Source: an uncultured Clostridia bacterium
GTDB lineage: Bacteria > Bacillota > Clostridia > Christensenellales > Borkfalkiaceae
Reading direction: 5' to 3'
NCBI GenBank assembly: GCA_900557285.1
Contig: USSJ01000054.1
Coordinates: 1-7,736 of the forward strand
DNA length: 7,736 bases
Below the pieces are notes generated by a model. It was not told where the DNA came from and did not search any database. It saw only the letters and a list, made by a program, of their open reading frames with translations. Both the position numbers and the translations under genes were made by a program. Of this stretch, positions 7,359 through 7,736 are shown in pieces. The first letter of the stretch is position 1; every line of letters begins with the position of its first letter.

Positions 7359-7363
7359 CTGTT
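7340..7363. promoter_or_regulatory. 24-bp operator-like dyad overlapping the -35 box
   Basis: Arms AACAGTT (7340-7346) and AACTGTT (7357-7363) flank a palindromic core ACAATTGT (7348-7355). Eleven of the twelve symmetric base pairs match; only the 7347/7356 pair fails. The dyad covers the -35 hexamer and most of the spacer, the classic place for a repressor. A core of the ACAATTGT type with long symmetric arms is like many MarR- and TetR-family operators in form, but no specific regulator can be named. A further AACAG half-site on the minus strand lies at about 7366-7370. Confidence 0.6.
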
Positions 7364-7474
7364 TCTGTTAAAATTACCCATAGAAATACTTATAGAAATG
7401 TATAATTATACTTATATTTTGGATAGCCTTACTTTCGGATTTCCCAAAAACAGCCGCCCCGCCCCCTTATTTTA
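7364..7474. other. Non-coding AT-rich stretch and C/G-rich tract upstream of the promoter
   Basis: No gene is seen. Positions 7381-7420 are strongly AT-rich, with TAGAAAT repeated at 7381 and 7393. They include TATAAT-like hexamers on both strands, but none has a matching -35 box at normal spacing. The stretch could be an UP-element-like or bendable region for the promoter, though it starts some distance upstream. At 7451-7466 an abrupt C-rich tract (runs of four and five Gs on the minus strand) breaks the AT-rich context. Confidence 0.4.
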
Positions 7475-7531
7475 ACAGCCCGAAACATCCGCATCAGCGG
7501 CATGGAAGCCCTTTGAGCCTTCCTTGGCTGT
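7475..7531. other. Multibranched inverted-repeat block, possible structured RNA or terminator remnant
   Basis: ACAGCC (7475-7480) pairs with GGCTGT (7526-7531). Inside lie a 4-bp hairpin CCGC-ATCA-GCGG (7489-7500) and a GGAAG...CTTCC stem (about 7504-7523). Together they could fold as a three-way junction on either strand. On the plus strand an AATTTTTTATTTTT run follows at 7542-7555, about 10 nt after the structure. No promoter is evident for it, and I do not recognise an RNA family. Confidence 0.3.
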
Positions 7532-7574
7532 CTGAACACGGAATTTTTTATTTTTAAGAAAAAGCACCGGATTT

Positions 7575-7684
7575 GATACGATTTTGGTGTGGATCCATAC
7601 ATTCAGATCCCGATACGATTTTTCTTTTGCCCCGAAAACGCTGATTTCGGGATTGATCCCTGCATGCTGATTTCGGTACGATTT
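7575..7684. repeat. Dispersed short direct repeats
   Basis: G(A/G)TACGATTT occurs three times (7575-7584, 7612-7621, 7675-7684), and the 11-mer GCTGATTTCGG occurs twice (7640-7650 and 7666-7676). Several GATCC steps lie between. Copies are unevenly spaced and diverge outside the core, so this is neither a CRISPR array nor a regular tandem repeat. It may be a decayed intergenic repeat. No coding sequence is supported here. Confidence 0.45.
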
Positions 7685-7694
7685 CGGTCTTTAA

Positions 7695-7735
7695 GCAGAC
7701 AGGAGGCGGGCATTCTTTGCCGGCCTCCTGTCTGC
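7695..7735. terminator. Long GC-rich hairpin at the right edge, probable transcription terminator
   Basis: A perfect 13-bp stem (GCAGACAGGAGGC at 7695-7707 with GCCTCCTGTCTGC at 7723-7735) continues, after one mismatch, with GGC/GCC around a 7-nt loop. Such a stem is typical of intrinsic terminators. The T-run cannot be checked on the plus strand because the window ends one base later. On the minus strand only TTAAAG follows, a poor U-tract. It most likely ends a neighbouring gene outside the window; an intergenic palindromic repeat is the alternative. Confidence 0.55.
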
Positions 7736-7736
7736 C

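Noticed and set aside
7391..7410. Second promoter around TATAATTATA, on either strand
   Set aside because: The hexamer is palindromic AT-rich sequence, and no -35-like hexamer lies 16-18 nt away on either strand.
7557..7736. Minus-strand frame open from the right edge for 60 codons, ending at a TAA at 7554-7556, as the tail of an upstream gene
   Set aside because: The translation is low-quality (many Arg, Lys, Cys, Pro), covers the short direct repeats, and would run through the 13-bp hairpin, which fits non-coding DNA better. A real tail cannot be fully excluded because the window is cut here.

Overview
The window holds one very large gene on the minus strand plus its upstream control region. 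It suggests a Bacillota (probably clostridial, gut-type) genome. The reasons are a Gram-positive-type signal peptide, a strong GGAGGAG ribosome binding site, a full-consensus TTGACA/TATAAT promoter in AT-rich DNA, and a surface protein that combines InlB-type B-repeats with BspA-type leucine-rich repeats. The taxonomic call is inference; nothing here fixes a genus.

Positions 1 to 7170 (minus strand) are a single uninterrupted reading frame of 2390 codons. I read it in triplets over most of the window and found no in-frame stop. It runs off the left edge, so the C-terminus and stop are missing. From the N-terminus it encodes a secretion signal with a possible lipid-attachment Cys31, a small beta-rich domain, two InlB B-type repeats, a block of five beta-sandwich (mostly Fn3-like) modules, two more B-type repeats, and then about fifty BspA-type LRRs that continue to the window edge. 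The array is punctuated by longer 'GVLF...Y-P-x-G' units and by low-complexity loop insertions. The likely role is a secreted or surface-anchored adhesin/binding protein; its ligand cannot be told from sequence.

Positions 7171 to about 7363 are the control region: RBS, a hairpin just upstream of it, a leader of about 150 nt with two further inverted repeats, and a perfect promoter whose -35 box lies inside a 24-bp operator-like dyad. This architecture suggests a regulated, potentially strong, single-gene promoter.

Positions 7364 to 7736 hold no convincing gene. They contain an AT-rich stretch, a C/G-rich tract, an RNA-like multibranched inverted-repeat block, short dispersed direct repeats, and a long GC-rich hairpin at the right edge that probably ends a neighbouring transcription unit. 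Long open frames on the opposite strand within the gene are shadows of the giant frame. I see no mobile element, CRISPR array, tRNA or rRNA.
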